Origin: an uncultured Eubacteriales bacterium
Lineage (GTDB): Bacteria > Bacillota > Clostridia > Peptostreptococcales > Anaerovoracaceae
Assembly: GCA_902803725.1 (NCBI GenBank)
Contig: CADCRD010000089.1
Span: forward strand, 1 to 8,735
Length of the DNA: 8,735 nucleotides
Direction of reading: 5' to 3'
Shown here piece by piece: positions 1-6,999 of the stretch (the first letter of the stretch is position 1; every line of letters begins with the position of its first letter). A program made the position numbers and the translations under genes. Under the pieces are notes generated by a model. That model ran no database searches. It saw nothing but the letters and a program-made list of their open reading frames with translations, and was not told the origin of the DNA.

Positions 1-879
1 CATCGCATACTGTCCGCATGGACCGGAAACAGGCTGTCTGCCTATAGCACTGATGGTGTTGTAATTATATGGCAGTCTGTATCCTCCTTTTCTGATACTT
101 CCGGATGCTGCATATTTGACAGACCTTGAATTAGCTGTAGTTCTTCCAACTCTGAATTTTTTGTCGACTACATACTTTTCCTGACCATATTCATCTACAG
201 CATATACTTTATATCTGTATGTTCCGGTTGAAAGACGGCCGAATTTAACAAGAGGATCAACTTCGGCTATGTCAAAAGTCCTGGCAGAAGATCTTTTAAT
301 TCTGAATGTCTTTACCTTATAGTATCCTTTGATCCATTTTCCGGATTTAGTAGTTATTCCGACATGGACTTTTTTGAGTCTGAACTTTGATTTGACTTTA
401 CCATTCATGGTAAAAGAAGTGCCTTTAATATGTCTTGATGAAGGCCTGGTTATCCTTTTGCCGTAAATTCTGGAAACAGTAAAGCGTTTGTTTACAAGGA
501 TCTTTCTCTTTTCTTTAGTACTGCGGGCTTCTATAGAATAACGATATTTGCCTGCTTTCAGAGTAGCAAAACGCAATCTGGCGTCGATTTTTTTCAAATT
601 GAAAGTTCTTTTCTTCGGGTTAAGAATAACATTCATTTTGCCAACCCACTTTCCTTTTGAATTCTTAACACCACATCTGACATAAGTCAGTTTATATTTT
701 GATTTTACTGTTCCTCTCACGGAAAACGGCCGTCCGTGATATTGATGTGCTGGTATAGTAGTGTTTCTGATTGTAATTGATGATGCCTTTGCATCTGCGA
801 TCGGACCAGTGATCATGGATACGGTCACAAAAGCTGCGATAAAGATCATCAGCAATGATGTGTTTTTTAATACTCGCAA
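1..879 (-). CDS. Secreted basic repeat protein with probable C39-like cysteine peptidase domain (partial, 3' end missing)
   Basis: 293 codons are open from a TTG start to the window edge with no stop, so the C-terminus is missing. TTG is preferred because GGGAGGG lies 7 nt upstream, an in-frame TAA lies just above that site, and the first ATG (codon 11) would remove the basic N-region of the signal peptide. Residues 1-32 form a signal peptide (MRVLKN, hydrophobic core about 9-25, cleavage likely after AKA at 30-32). Two related repeats follow, about 35-136 and 138-245, aligning at an offset of 104 (GRPFSVRGTVKSK with GTSFTMNGKVKSK; GKWVGK with GKWIKG; both ending FTV/FRV); they look like beta-sandwich, Ig-like modules. 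The mature part has roughly 64 Lys/Arg against about 10 Asp/Glu by hand count. Residues 280-293 end in SGPCGQYAM, resembling the catalytic-Cys segment of C39-like/papain-fold peptidases (C288). The matching His/Asp would lie outside the window. Function is inferred: a wall-associated or secreted peptidase or amidase. Existence of the gene is firm; the enzyme class is tentative. Confidence 0.85.
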   Translation of the reverse strand, partial: MRVLKNTSLLMIFIAAFVTVSMITGPIADAKASSITIRNTTIPAHQYHGRPFSVRGTVKSKYKLTYVRCGVKNSKGKWVGKMNVILNPKKRTFNLKKIDARLRFATLKAGKYRYSIEARSTKEKRKILVNKRFTVSRIYGKRITRPSSRHIKGTSFTMNGKVKSKFRLKKVHVGITTKSGKWIKGYYKVKTFRIKRSSARTFDIAEVDPLVKFGRLSTGTYRYKVYAVDEYGQEKYVVDKKFRVGRTTANSRSVKYAASGSIRKGGYRLPYNYNTISAIGRQPVSGPCGQYAM

Positions 880-886
880 CCTAAAA

Positions 887-893
887 CCCTCCC
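887..893 (-). promoter_or_regulatory. Ribosome binding site that decides the TTG start
   Basis: The minus strand reads GGGAGGG here, 7 nt before the TTG at 879. It is a near-perfect Shine-Dalgarno sequence and the main reason to accept a TTG start for the exported protein. An in-frame TAA at 895-897 rules out a longer N-terminus. Confidence 0.8.
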
Positions 894-913
894 TTTAAAC
901 AATAAAAATGGAC

Positions 914-944
914 CAGTGAGGAGTTTACGGTAATTTTATCACTG
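914..944. promoter_or_regulatory. 31-bp imperfect dyad over the predicted -10 and start site (candidate operator)
   Basis: CAGTGA at 914-919 pairs with TCACTG at 939-944, and TTAC/GTAA around 925-933 shares the same centre (929). In all 11 of 15 positions per arm are symmetric. The site covers the predicted -10 hexamer and start of transcription, the usual place for a repressor operator. Because the promoter-proximal arm would lie upstream of the transcript, DNA binding is a better reading than an RNA hairpin. I cannot name the regulator family. Confidence 0.4.
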
Positions 945-962
945 TAGTCTTTATAATCGCAA
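933..962 (-). promoter_or_regulatory. Predicted sigma-A type promoter of the exported protein gene
   Basis: On the minus strand TTGCGA (957-962, 4 of 6 to the -35 consensus) is followed after 18 nt by TAAAAT (933-938, 5 of 6 to the -10 consensus). A TGN extension sits directly before the -10 (TGA, 939-941). Transcription would start near 926, giving a leader of about 47 nt before the TTG. A competing -10-like TATAAA at 950-955 has no reasonable -35. This is pattern matching in AT-rich DNA, so it is only moderately supported; the location between the operon terminator and the gene is right. Confidence 0.45.
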
Positions 963-1125
963 ACAGAAAATGCACATCAGTATTCATATTTCAAAAACTT
1001 TTTTGTTGACAGAGCGTAATATACGATATTCTTTTTTATGAAACCCAAGATAAAGTGTGTTGATCATATGCTTCATACCAATTATCTACTGATAACACTT
1101 TTATGTTAACTATTATTTTTTCAAT

Positions 1126-1155
1126 AAAAAAGAAACGTTGAAATTTCAACGTTCC
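1126..1155 (-). terminator. Rho-independent terminator of the nusA-ribF operon
   Basis: Reading the minus strand, GGAACGTTG (1155-1147) pairs with CAACGTTTC (1140-1132), a 9-bp stem with one G-U pair. It closes a 6-nt AAATTT loop and is followed at once by six T (1131-1126). The core AACGTTGAAATTTCAACGTT is a perfect 20-nt palindrome. The hairpin begins 22 nt after the ribF stop codon. The T-run exists only on the minus-strand side, so it terminates the operon and not transcripts from the other direction. Confidence 0.85.
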
Positions 1156-1177
1156 TTAAGCAAACATCAAATGCATT

Positions 1178-2104
1178 CTATATTACGCTTCTGTGATAAG
1201 CTTTTGCAGTGATACAGTCTTGTGCTATTTGCTTCTTTAACAATTCTATATTCTCAAATTTTCTCTCCGGCCTTATCATCTTTATAAATTCGACATTAAT
1301 TGTTTTTCCGTACAAGATCTTATCAAAATCAAAGATATGTGTTTCGACGTTTTTATCATACTGCCCTATCGTCGGTTTGAAACCAACATTCGTTATGCTG
1401 GGGTATTTTTTTCCGTTATATTCACAATATGTTATATATACTCCGCTCGGAGGAGTGATCATCGTTTTGTCTATCACAAGATTTGATGTCGGAAAACCGA
1501 TCGTTCGGCCCAGCTTGTTTCCGACCACTACTTCGCCGCCTATTGAATAGTTGCGGCCCAATAGCTCATTGCATTTTTTTATATCACCTTCAGATATTGC
1601 TTTTCTTATAAGCGTAGAGCTGACGGTCATACCATCTATCTGATAAGCTTCCATTACATGTATACCAAACTGATATTTCAGACTGAGTTCCATCAGCAGC
1701 TTAGTATCACCGGCTGCTTTATAGCCGAATCTGTAGTTGAATCCGCAGCAGATCTCCTTCATTCTGAAAGTTTTTATCAGAAGCTCATTAACATATTCTT
1801 CCGGTTTCATTGCCGCGATCTGCATTGTAAAGGGTATGCTGAAAAGATAATCGATCCCAAGATCTCTGAATATATTGATCTTGTGTTCGGGTGACAGTAT
1901 GTTTTTCACATCATCATTTGCAATAACGTTTCTCGGATGATTACTGAACGTAAATACAGCTGCTTTATATCCTGAACTTTCAGCATCTTTTATTGATCTT
2001 TGAATGATCTTCTGGTGTCCCTTGTGAACACCGTCAAAATTTCCGACAGCAATAACAGTATTTTTTATGTCTTTTATATCTCTTATGTCTGTAAATAATT
2101 TCAT
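1178..2104 (-). CDS. ribF: Bifunctional riboflavin kinase / FMN adenylyltransferase (FAD synthetase)
   Basis: 308 residues, the usual length for bacterial RibF. It phosphorylates riboflavin to FMN with ATP and then adenylylates FMN to FAD in the cytoplasm. The N-terminal adenylyltransferase domain (about 1-180) shows GNFDGVHKGH (21-30, with the nucleotidyltransferase HxGH at 27-30), FTFSNHPR (51-58), GFNYRFG (121-127) and SSTLIR (162-167). The C-terminal kinase domain (about 183-305) shows GRTIGFPTSN (199-208), the ATP/Mg loop, and VETHIFDFD (253-261), which carries the expected catalytic Glu254. FTFSNHPR departs from the common TFDPHPR form, otherwise nothing is missing. The ATG overlaps the truB stop as ATGA, with GGAG 5 nt upstream, so translation is coupled to truB. 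It is the last gene of the operon: a terminator follows the TAG, and rpsO, often next in Firmicutes, is absent. No FMN riboswitch precedes it; there is no leader space. Confidence 0.96.
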   Translation of the reverse strand: MKLFTDIRDIKDIKNTVIAVGNFDGVHKGHQKIIQRSIKDAESSGYKAAVFTFSNHPRNVIANDDVKNILSPEHKINIFRDLGIDYLFSIPFTMQIAAMKPEEYVNELLIKTFRMKEICCGFNYRFGYKAAGDTKLLMELSLKYQFGIHVMEAYQIDGMTVSSTLIRKAISEGDIKKCNELLGRNYSIGGEVVVGNKLGRTIGFPTSNLVIDKTMITPPSGVYITYCEYNGKKYPSITNVGFKPTIGQYDKNVETHIFDFDKILYGKTINVEFIKMIRPERKFENIELLKKQIAQDCITAKAYHRSVI

Positions 2105-2979
2105 ATTATCTCCGTATTGAATATCTTATGAGCCTTGATCGATCCCTCATTATAAACACAAACGCCAACAAAAAAACCATCGGTATACACGCTGAGCTTC
2201 TCATTCTTTTCAAAAACTCCGGCTGAATATATTGTCTTGCCGTCAGATAATGCCTTGGCCTCCTTATGATCAACATGTATCTTCCGGAAATGCAAAGAAT
2301 CATAAAAAGGCCTGATCATATTTCGAACCAGTTCTGCCGAAGAGTCTTTTATTTCACGTATGTCCACGGCATCCTCTGCCTTGAATGATCCATTTGCTGT
2401 ACGGCAAAGCTGGGTCATGACAGCACCGGTTCCCAGCAGCTCCCCTGCGTCATGACATACCGACCTGACATATGTACCTTTACCGCATTTCATTTTAAAT
2501 CTGATCTCATCATTAACGATACTTTGGATATCGATGCTCTGGATCATAACCTTACGCGGTCTGATCTCAACGTCCTTTCCTGCCCTCGCGTATTCATACA
2601 GTCTTCGTCCGTTTACCCTGACAGCCGAATATTTCGGAGGGATCTGCTCGATATTGCCTTCAAATGACTTCAGAGTTCTGATGATCCTGTCATCATCCGG
2701 AATAACAACATGTTCAGTATAAGTGATATTTCCCCATATATCCATTGTATCCGAGGTCATTCCCATCCGCATTGTGCACTCATATTCTTTCAGATCATTG
2801 TCAAGGTATTCTATTATCCTCGTGGCTTTACCTATACAGCACGGCAGAACACCTGTAGCCATAGGATCCAGTGTGCCCGTATGGCCGATCTTTTTTATTC
2901 CGGTAACACCGCGGAGAATGGCAACACAATCGTGTGATGTGAAATTCTGCGGTTTGAAAACATTGACTATTCCCTGCAT
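2101..2979 (-). CDS. truB: tRNA pseudouridine-55 synthase
   Basis: 292 residues, normal for TruB. It isomerises U55 in the T-psi-C loop of tRNA to pseudouridine. HTGTLDPMATGVLP (33-46) contains the catalytic Asp38. Further family signatures are QIPPKYSAVRVNGRRLYEYAR-like residues around 112-132 (with Tyr118 expected to contact the substrate base), KGTYVRS (167-173) and LCRT (191-194). The segment from about 231 to 292 fits the small PUA-like C-terminal domain of Gram-positive TruB proteins. The start ATG overlaps the end of nrnA by 13 nt, with GAGGAAA 6-8 nt upstream inside nrnA. The stop overlaps the ribF start. The truB-ribF pair is widely conserved, which supports both calls. Confidence 0.97.
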   Translation of the reverse strand: MQGIVNVFKPQNFTSHDCVAILRGVTGIKKIGHTGTLDPMATGVLPCCIGKATRIIEYLDNDLKEYECTMRMGMTSDTMDIWGNITYTEHVVIPDDDRIIRTLKSFEGNIEQIPPKYSAVRVNGRRLYEYARAGKDVEIRPRKVMIQSIDIQSIVNDEIRFKMKCGKGTYVRSVCHDAGELLGTGAVMTQLCRTANGSFKAEDAVDIREIKDSSAELVRNMIRPFYDSLHFRKIHVDHKEAKALSDGKTIYSAGVFEKNEKLSVYTDGFFVGVCVYNEGSIKAHKIFNTEII

Positions 2980-3935
2980 AAGCTTTCCTCAACAGCCTTC
3001 TGCATCTTTTTCCTGACAGCAGCAAGATCACCGTTCAGAGTGCATCCCGCGGCCTTTACATGACCTCCTCCTCCGAATCTTACGGCTATCTCACTTACGT
3101 TCCCTTCTTTTGCGCGCATCGATACCTTTATCACATTATCTTTGACTTCCTTGACAAGAACTGCAATGTCGATACCTTTGATGCTTCTCATTGTCCCGAC
3201 TATGCCTTCGGAATCTTCCATCTGAGCACCCGCCTGACGCAGCATCTCATTTGAAACGCATGCAATGATAGCTTTGCCGCCGGCAAACACTTCTGCTTCG
3301 GACATGATTATACCCATGAGCCTGATCTTGGCAAATGATTCGTTTTCATAGAGCATAACGCTGGTATCATAAGAGTCCAGACCATGATCATACAGTTTCA
3401 TGACGATCTCATGCGATCTGCGCGTTGTATTTGAATACTGAAAATTTCCTGTATCTGTCGTGATCGCAGCGAAAAGACTGTTTGCGATAACCGTATCTAT
3501 ATCAGCATCCATAGCCAAAAGCAGCTCATATATCAATTCTCCTGTCGCCGCAGCACTGCCGTCAATGTAATTTAAATCACCGATTCCTTCAGATGTAGGA
3601 TGATGGTCTATGCATATTTTTTTCTTTCCCGAAAGAAAAGTATCCGCTCTTTCGGGAAATCTGCTGAGTTCTCCGCAGTCGACGCACAAGCTCACGTCAG
3701 CATGTTCATAACGTTTCTGATCTGATGTGCACACATTCCGGTCAAGGAACGAAAGATTGTCAGGGATCTTGTCTTCAATAACTACAGATGCATCCTTGCC
3801 CTTTTTGCGAAGAGCGATACAAATTGCAGCGGCCGATCCCAGAGCATCTCCGTCCATCAGGATATGCGGATAAATCCCTATCGTATATGCATGCTCAAGC
3901 GCATCCGCTATTTCCTTGAAAGTATTATTGTTCAT
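2967..3935 (-). CDS. nrnA: DHH/DHHA1 phosphoesterase: nano-RNase / pAp phosphatase
   Basis: 322 residues with the NrnA-type DHH architecture. NrnA proteins degrade 2-5-nt RNAs and dephosphorylate pAp using Mn2+. Visible metal-site motifs are H24-x3-DGD (28-30), CVDCGELSRF with Asp86, IDHHP (109-113, the DHH signature) and TTDTGNF (159-165). The DHHA1 substrate-binding domain ends with GGGGH (288-292) followed by VKAAGC. In the first motif the residue before DGD is Met27, where Pro is usual (HxxPDGD). The start is fixed by overlap with the 3' end of rbfA (11 nt). Only a distant AAAGG, about 18 nt upstream, could serve as ribosome binding site, so translation probably depends on ribosomes finishing rbfA. 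Placement between rbfA and truB is frequent in Clostridia. RecJ and c-di-AMP phosphodiesterase GdpP share the DHH fold but are much longer. Confidence 0.93.
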   Translation of the reverse strand: MNNNTFKEIADALEHAYTIGIYPHILMDGDALGSAAAICIALRKKGKDASVVIEDKIPDNLSFLDRNVCTSDQKRYEHADVSLCVDCGELSRFPERADTFLSGKKKICIDHHPTSEGIGDLNYIDGSAAATGELIYELLLAMDADIDTVIANSLFAAITTDTGNFQYSNTTRRSHEIVMKLYDHGLDSYDTSVMLYENESFAKIRLMGIIMSEAEVFAGGKAIIACVSNEMLRQAGAQMEDSEGIVGTMRSIKGIDIAVLVKEVKDNVIKVSMRAKEGNVSEIAVRFGGGGHVKAAGCTLNGDLAAVRKKMQKAVEESLCRE

Positions 3936-4311
3936 CTTGTTCTTTTATGACCTTTGTGATCAGTTCATCCATATGTCTGCCATAATCAAATGATGTATCT
4001 ATCTTAAATATCAGTTCCGGCATATGCTTTAGTCTGATCTGCTTACCAATTTCCTTTTTCAGATAACCTTTTGCACTGCGCATGGCAGTCAGGACATTTT
4101 CTTTCAGCTCAGCCATCTCTGTCTCATCAGCGCCCTGTTTGAACACGCTGAGATAGATGGTGGCATAGCTTGCGTCACTTGTCACCTCAACTGCCGTTAC
4201 GCTTGTCATACTGTCTTTCAGGCGGGGATCTTTCAGTTCGCGGAATATCATATCGCTCGTGATTTTTCTGATCTCCTCTCCAAGTCTGCCTTGTCTGTAA
4301 CCTTTACCCAT
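3925..4311 (-). CDS. rbfA: 30S ribosome-binding factor A
   Basis: 128 residues, typical for RbfA. It is a single KH-like domain protein that binds immature 30S subunits near the 5' end of 16S rRNA and helps late maturation, especially in the cold. Family signatures are an N-terminal RLGEEIRKI helix (9-17), LKDPRL (26-31), the strand VTSDASYATIYLSV (43-56), the kinked AKG (80-82) that marks the RbfA variant of the KH fold, RLKHMPEL (93-100) and the end FDYGRHMDELI (108-118). The start lies 4 nt past the infB stop. Its ribosome binding site (AAGGGA, 8-9 nt before the ATG) is inside the last infB codons. The 3' end overlaps nrnA by 11 nt. In Bacillus ylxP precedes rbfA; it is missing here. Confidence 0.96.
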   Translation of the reverse strand: MGKGYRQGRLGEEIRKITSDMIFRELKDPRLKDSMTSVTAVEVTSDASYATIYLSVFKQGADETEMAELKENVLTAMRSAKGYLKKEIGKQIRLKHMPELIFKIDTSFDYGRHMDELITKVIKEQDEQ

Positions 4312-4314
4312 TTT

Positions 4315-6999
4315 CTAGTCCCTTTCGACTTCCTGCATTTCAAAGCATTCGATGTAGTCGCCGATCTTGACATCATTATAGTCTTCGATACCAAGACCGC
4401 ATTCATAGCCCTGTGCAACCTCTCTGGCGTCATCTTTGAATCTCTTCAGTGATGAGATTTTGCCTTCGTGAACAACGATACCATCTCTTATAAGACGTAT
4501 CTGGCTGTTCCTTACGATCTTGCCGTTTGTTACATAAGCGCCTGCAATCGTTCCGACTCCCGGAACTTTGAAAGTATCTCTTACTTCGCATTCTCCCAGC
4601 ACGACTTCCTTGAATTCCGGATCGAGCATACCCTTCATGGCATTTTCAACATCGTCTATAATGTTATAGATAACATTATATGTTCTGATCTGAACACCTT
4701 CTCTGTCAGCCATTGCCTGAACTGTCGACTGAGGTCTGACATTGAATCCGATTATAACAGAATCCGAAGTTCCGGCCAGTGTAACATCTGATTCATTGAT
4801 CGCACCTACACCTGAATGTATTATATTTACCTTTACTTCATCATTACTGAGCTTTTCAAGCGATGAATTGACGGCTCCAACAGAACCCATCACATCGCCT
4901 TTGACGATGAGATTGAGTTCCTTTCTCTCGCCCTGCTGTATCTGAGAGAAGAGTTCCTCCAGTGTTGAGCTGGATGTTCTTGCCATGACTTCTTCTCTTT
5001 GTTTAAGTCTTCTGTTTTCAGCGATTTCCTTTGCCTTTTTATCATCGGCAACAGCATTGAAACTGTCACCTGCAGACGGTACATCTGTAAGGCCCAGGAT
5101 CTCTACGGCAGTTGCCGGACCTGCTTTTCTTATAGTCTCTCCTCTGTAGTTCGTCATCAGCCTGATACGTCCCGAACATGTTCCTGCAACGACTGACTGT
5201 CCGGCCTTTAAAGTACCGTTTGTAACCAGAAGTGTGGCGACAGGTCCTTTTGACTTATCCAGTCTTGCTTCAATGACTGTACCCAAAGCCAGTCTGTTCG
5301 GATTTGCCTTGAGTTCGAGGACTTCTGCCTGCAGCAGTATCATTTCAAGAAGATTCGTTATACCGTCACCCTTCTTTGCTGAAACAGGAACGCTGATTAC
5401 ATCTCCGCCCCATTCTTCGACTACTATGCCATGTTCTGTAAGATCCTGCTTTACCTTGTCCGGATTAGCGCCCGGTTTATCCATCTTGTTTATCGCAACT
5501 ATTATAGGAACTCCTGCAGCCTTGGCATGTGAAATAGATTCTACTGTCTGCGGTTTTACACTATCGTCTGCAGCAACTACCAGTACTGCGATATCGGTGA
5601 TATCTGCACCGCGTGCTCTCATTGCTGTAAATGCTTCGTGACCCGGTGTGTCAAGGAAAACGATCTTCTGTCCGTTTATCACCACTTCACTTGCACCGAT
5701 ATGCTGAGTGATCCCGCCTGATTCGCCTGCTGTTACATCTGTATTTCTGATGGCATCAAGCAATGAGGTTTTACCGTGGTCAACATGCCCCATGACTGTG
5801 ATGATCGGCGGCCTTGGTTCGAGATCGGATTCACGGTCTTCAAACAATTCAAGACCTTCTTCAGCCTCTTCTTCTTTTACTTTTCCTATCACGACCTGGA
5901 TACCCAGTTCATCTGCCAGCGCATCCACCGTTACGTCATCAATGTTCTGATTCTGATTCGCAACGACGCCCATCTTCAGCAATGTCATGATAACAGTTGA
6001 GATCGAAACACCGACCTGTTCACAGAATCCGGCGATAGTGATCGGAACATTGATCACCTTAGCACCTGCCGGCAGTACTTCCTCCGGTGCTTCAACGACC
6101 GGTTCAGGCTTTTGCTTTACATGCTTCTTCTTGACCTTCTTTTCAAGTGAGCGAGTCGAATGCTTATGATTGCTTTCGCGTTCCATTCTGTCAAACTTAT
6201 TTCTGTCTTTGTCCTTTTCTTTATGCTTTTTAGGATTTGACCCTTTTTTCGCTTTATCCTGAGCAGGCTTTTGTACAGGCGGATCCTGTCTTTTTGCCTT
6301 TGGTTTTTCTTCTTTCTTTTTTTCAGGTTTAGGTTCAGCACGCTTGATTATCTTCAGTTCCTGAACAGGTCTTCTGTCCTGATTCTTTCTGACTTCCTTT
6401 TTAGGAGCTGCCTTTTCCTCTGTCTTCTTGGCTTCAGTTTTCTTCTTCTCTTCTTTGGTCTTTTGGACAGTTTCTTTTGCTTCTGCAGCCTGAGCCTGTT
6501 TTTTCCTTGCAGCTGTCTCTTTTTCTTTTGCTTCTTTAGCGACTGCTTCCTGTGCCTTTTTCTTTTCTTCTTCGGCACGTTTGACATCAGCATCTTTTTT
6601 CGGTACCGGTTTTCCTATCGGAGCCCTTCCTGTTCTGGGGACCGGTTTTCCTGCCGGTGCTTTTTTTGCAGGCGCTGTATCTGTTTTAGCCGGCTGAACA
6701 GCAGAAGACTGTTTGGTTTTTTTGCCCTTCGCATCACGGTTTTCGCTTATTTTGGCAGCTTTAACAGTTACCTTTGGCTTGTCTTCTGTTTCAGTATCTG
6801 CTTTTTTTGTCTTTGCCTTGACTATCTTTGTCTCAGTATCTTTCTTTTTCTTGGCAAGAATATTGTTTTTAAGTGCTGCCGCATCATTATCAGTCATATT
6901 GCTTTGAGCAGCTTTTACTTCAATGCCCATGGCAACAGCTTTTTCGACGATTTCTTTACTGGTCATTCCCAGTTCTTTGGCAAGATCGCTTACTTTCAT
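4315..6999 (-). CDS. infB: Translation initiation factor IF-2
   Basis: 894 residues. IF2 is the GTPase that brings fMet-tRNA to the 30S subunit and promotes 50S joining. Residues 1-50 are a first IF2_N domain (VSDLAKELGMTSKEIVEKA). Residues about 51-310 are a disordered Lys/Glu/Ala/Pro linker. A second IF2_N-like domain follows at about 313-371. The G domain starts near 397 with G1 GHVDHGKT (404-411), G2 GGITQHIGA (428-436), G3 DTPGH (450-454), G4 NKMD (504-507) and G5 SAK (540-542). The beta-barrel domain II, domain III and C-terminal tRNA-binding domain extend to the end (C-terminal domain from about 800). All GTPase motifs are intact. At 894 residues it is nearer to the long E. coli form (890) than to B. 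subtilis IF2 (about 716), because of the linker. The ATG is preceded by GGGAGG with 7 nt spacing and overlaps the ylxQ stop as ATGA. Confidence 0.98.
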   Translation of the reverse strand: MKVSDLAKELGMTSKEIVEKAVAMGIEVKAAQSNMTDNDAAALKNNILAKKKKDTETKIVKAKTKKADTETEDKPKVTVKAAKISENRDAKGKKTKQSSAVQPAKTDTAPAKKAPAGKPVPRTGRAPIGKPVPKKDADVKRAEEEKKKAQEAVAKEAKEKETAARKKQAQAAEAKETVQKTKEEKKKTEAKKTEEKAAPKKEVRKNQDRRPVQELKIIKRAEPKPEKKKEEKPKAKRQDPPVQKPAQDKAKKGSNPKKHKEKDKDRNKFDRMERESNHKHSTRSLEKKVKKKHVKQKPEPVVEAPEEVLPAGAKVINVPITIAGFCEQVGVSISTVIMTLLKMGVVANQNQNIDDVTVDALADELGIQVVIGKVKEEEAEEGLELFEDRESDLEPRPPIITVMGHVDHGKTSLLDAIRNTDVTAGESGGITQHIGASEVVINGQKIVFLDTPGHEAFTAMRARGADITDIAVLVVAADDSVKPQTVESISHAKAAGVPIIVAINKMDKPGANPDKVKQDLTEHGIVVEEWGGDVISVPVSAKKGDGITNLLEMILLQAEVLELKANPNRLALGTVIEARLDKSKGPVATLLVTNGTLKAGQSVVAGTCSGRIRLMTNYRGETIRKAGPATAVEILGLTDVPSAGDSFNAVADDKKAKEIAENRRLKQREEVMARTSSSTLEELFSQIQQGERKELNLIVKGDVMGSVGAVNSSLEKLSNDEVKVNIIHSGVGAINESDVTLAGTSDSVIIGFNVRPQSTVQAMADREGVQIRTYNVIYNIIDDVENAMKGMLDPEFKEVVLGECEVRDTFKVPGVGTIAGAYVTNGKIVRNSQIRLIRDGIVVHEGKISSLKRFKDDAREVAQGYECGLGIEDYNDVKIGDYIECFEMQEVERD
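6598..6660 (-). repeat. 12-residue tandem repeat inside the IF2 linker
   Basis: Residues 114-122 (APAGKPVPR) and 126-134 (APIGKPVPK) of IF2 repeat with a period of 12 residues (36 nt). The DNA copies share the minus-strand core GGAAAACCGGT. It is a small in-frame duplication in a low-complexity region and should not affect the GTPase. Confidence 0.6.

Larger units (their letters stand above)
880..1177. other. Intergenic region between ribF and the exported protein gene
   Basis: This 298-nt AT-rich stretch is the only sizeable non-coding DNA in the window. It holds, from right to left, the ribF terminator (1126-1155), about 160 nt in which I see no gene or convincing signal, the predicted promoter with its dyad (914-962), and the ribosome binding site (887-893). 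No tRNA, riboswitch motif or small coding frame with a good ribosome binding site was recognised on either strand. Confidence 0.7.

Noticed and set aside
1006..1034. Perfect TTGACA on the plus strand suggesting a rightward promoter
   Set aside because: At 17 nt spacing the -10 would be TTCTTT, and at 15 nt only TATTCT; no gene starts to the right of it on the plus strand. An antisense transcript into the terminator cannot be excluded but is not supported.
1052..1101. Inverted repeat AAAGTGT / ACACTTT upstream of the exported gene
   Set aside because: Only 7 bp with a 36-nt AT-rich loop and no symmetric extension; not distinguishable from chance.
1126..1155. Bidirectional use of the terminator hairpin
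   Set aside because: On the plus strand the stem is followed by TTAAGC and not by a T-run, and no plus-strand gene ends there.
2101..2110. FMN riboswitch controlling ribF
   Set aside because: ribF overlaps truB by 4 nt, so no leader exists, and no conserved RFN-element sequence was seen before it.
5234..5641. 135-codon open frame on the plus strand
   Set aside because: It lies opposite the conserved GTPase region of infB and its composition is that of a reverse frame of that gene.
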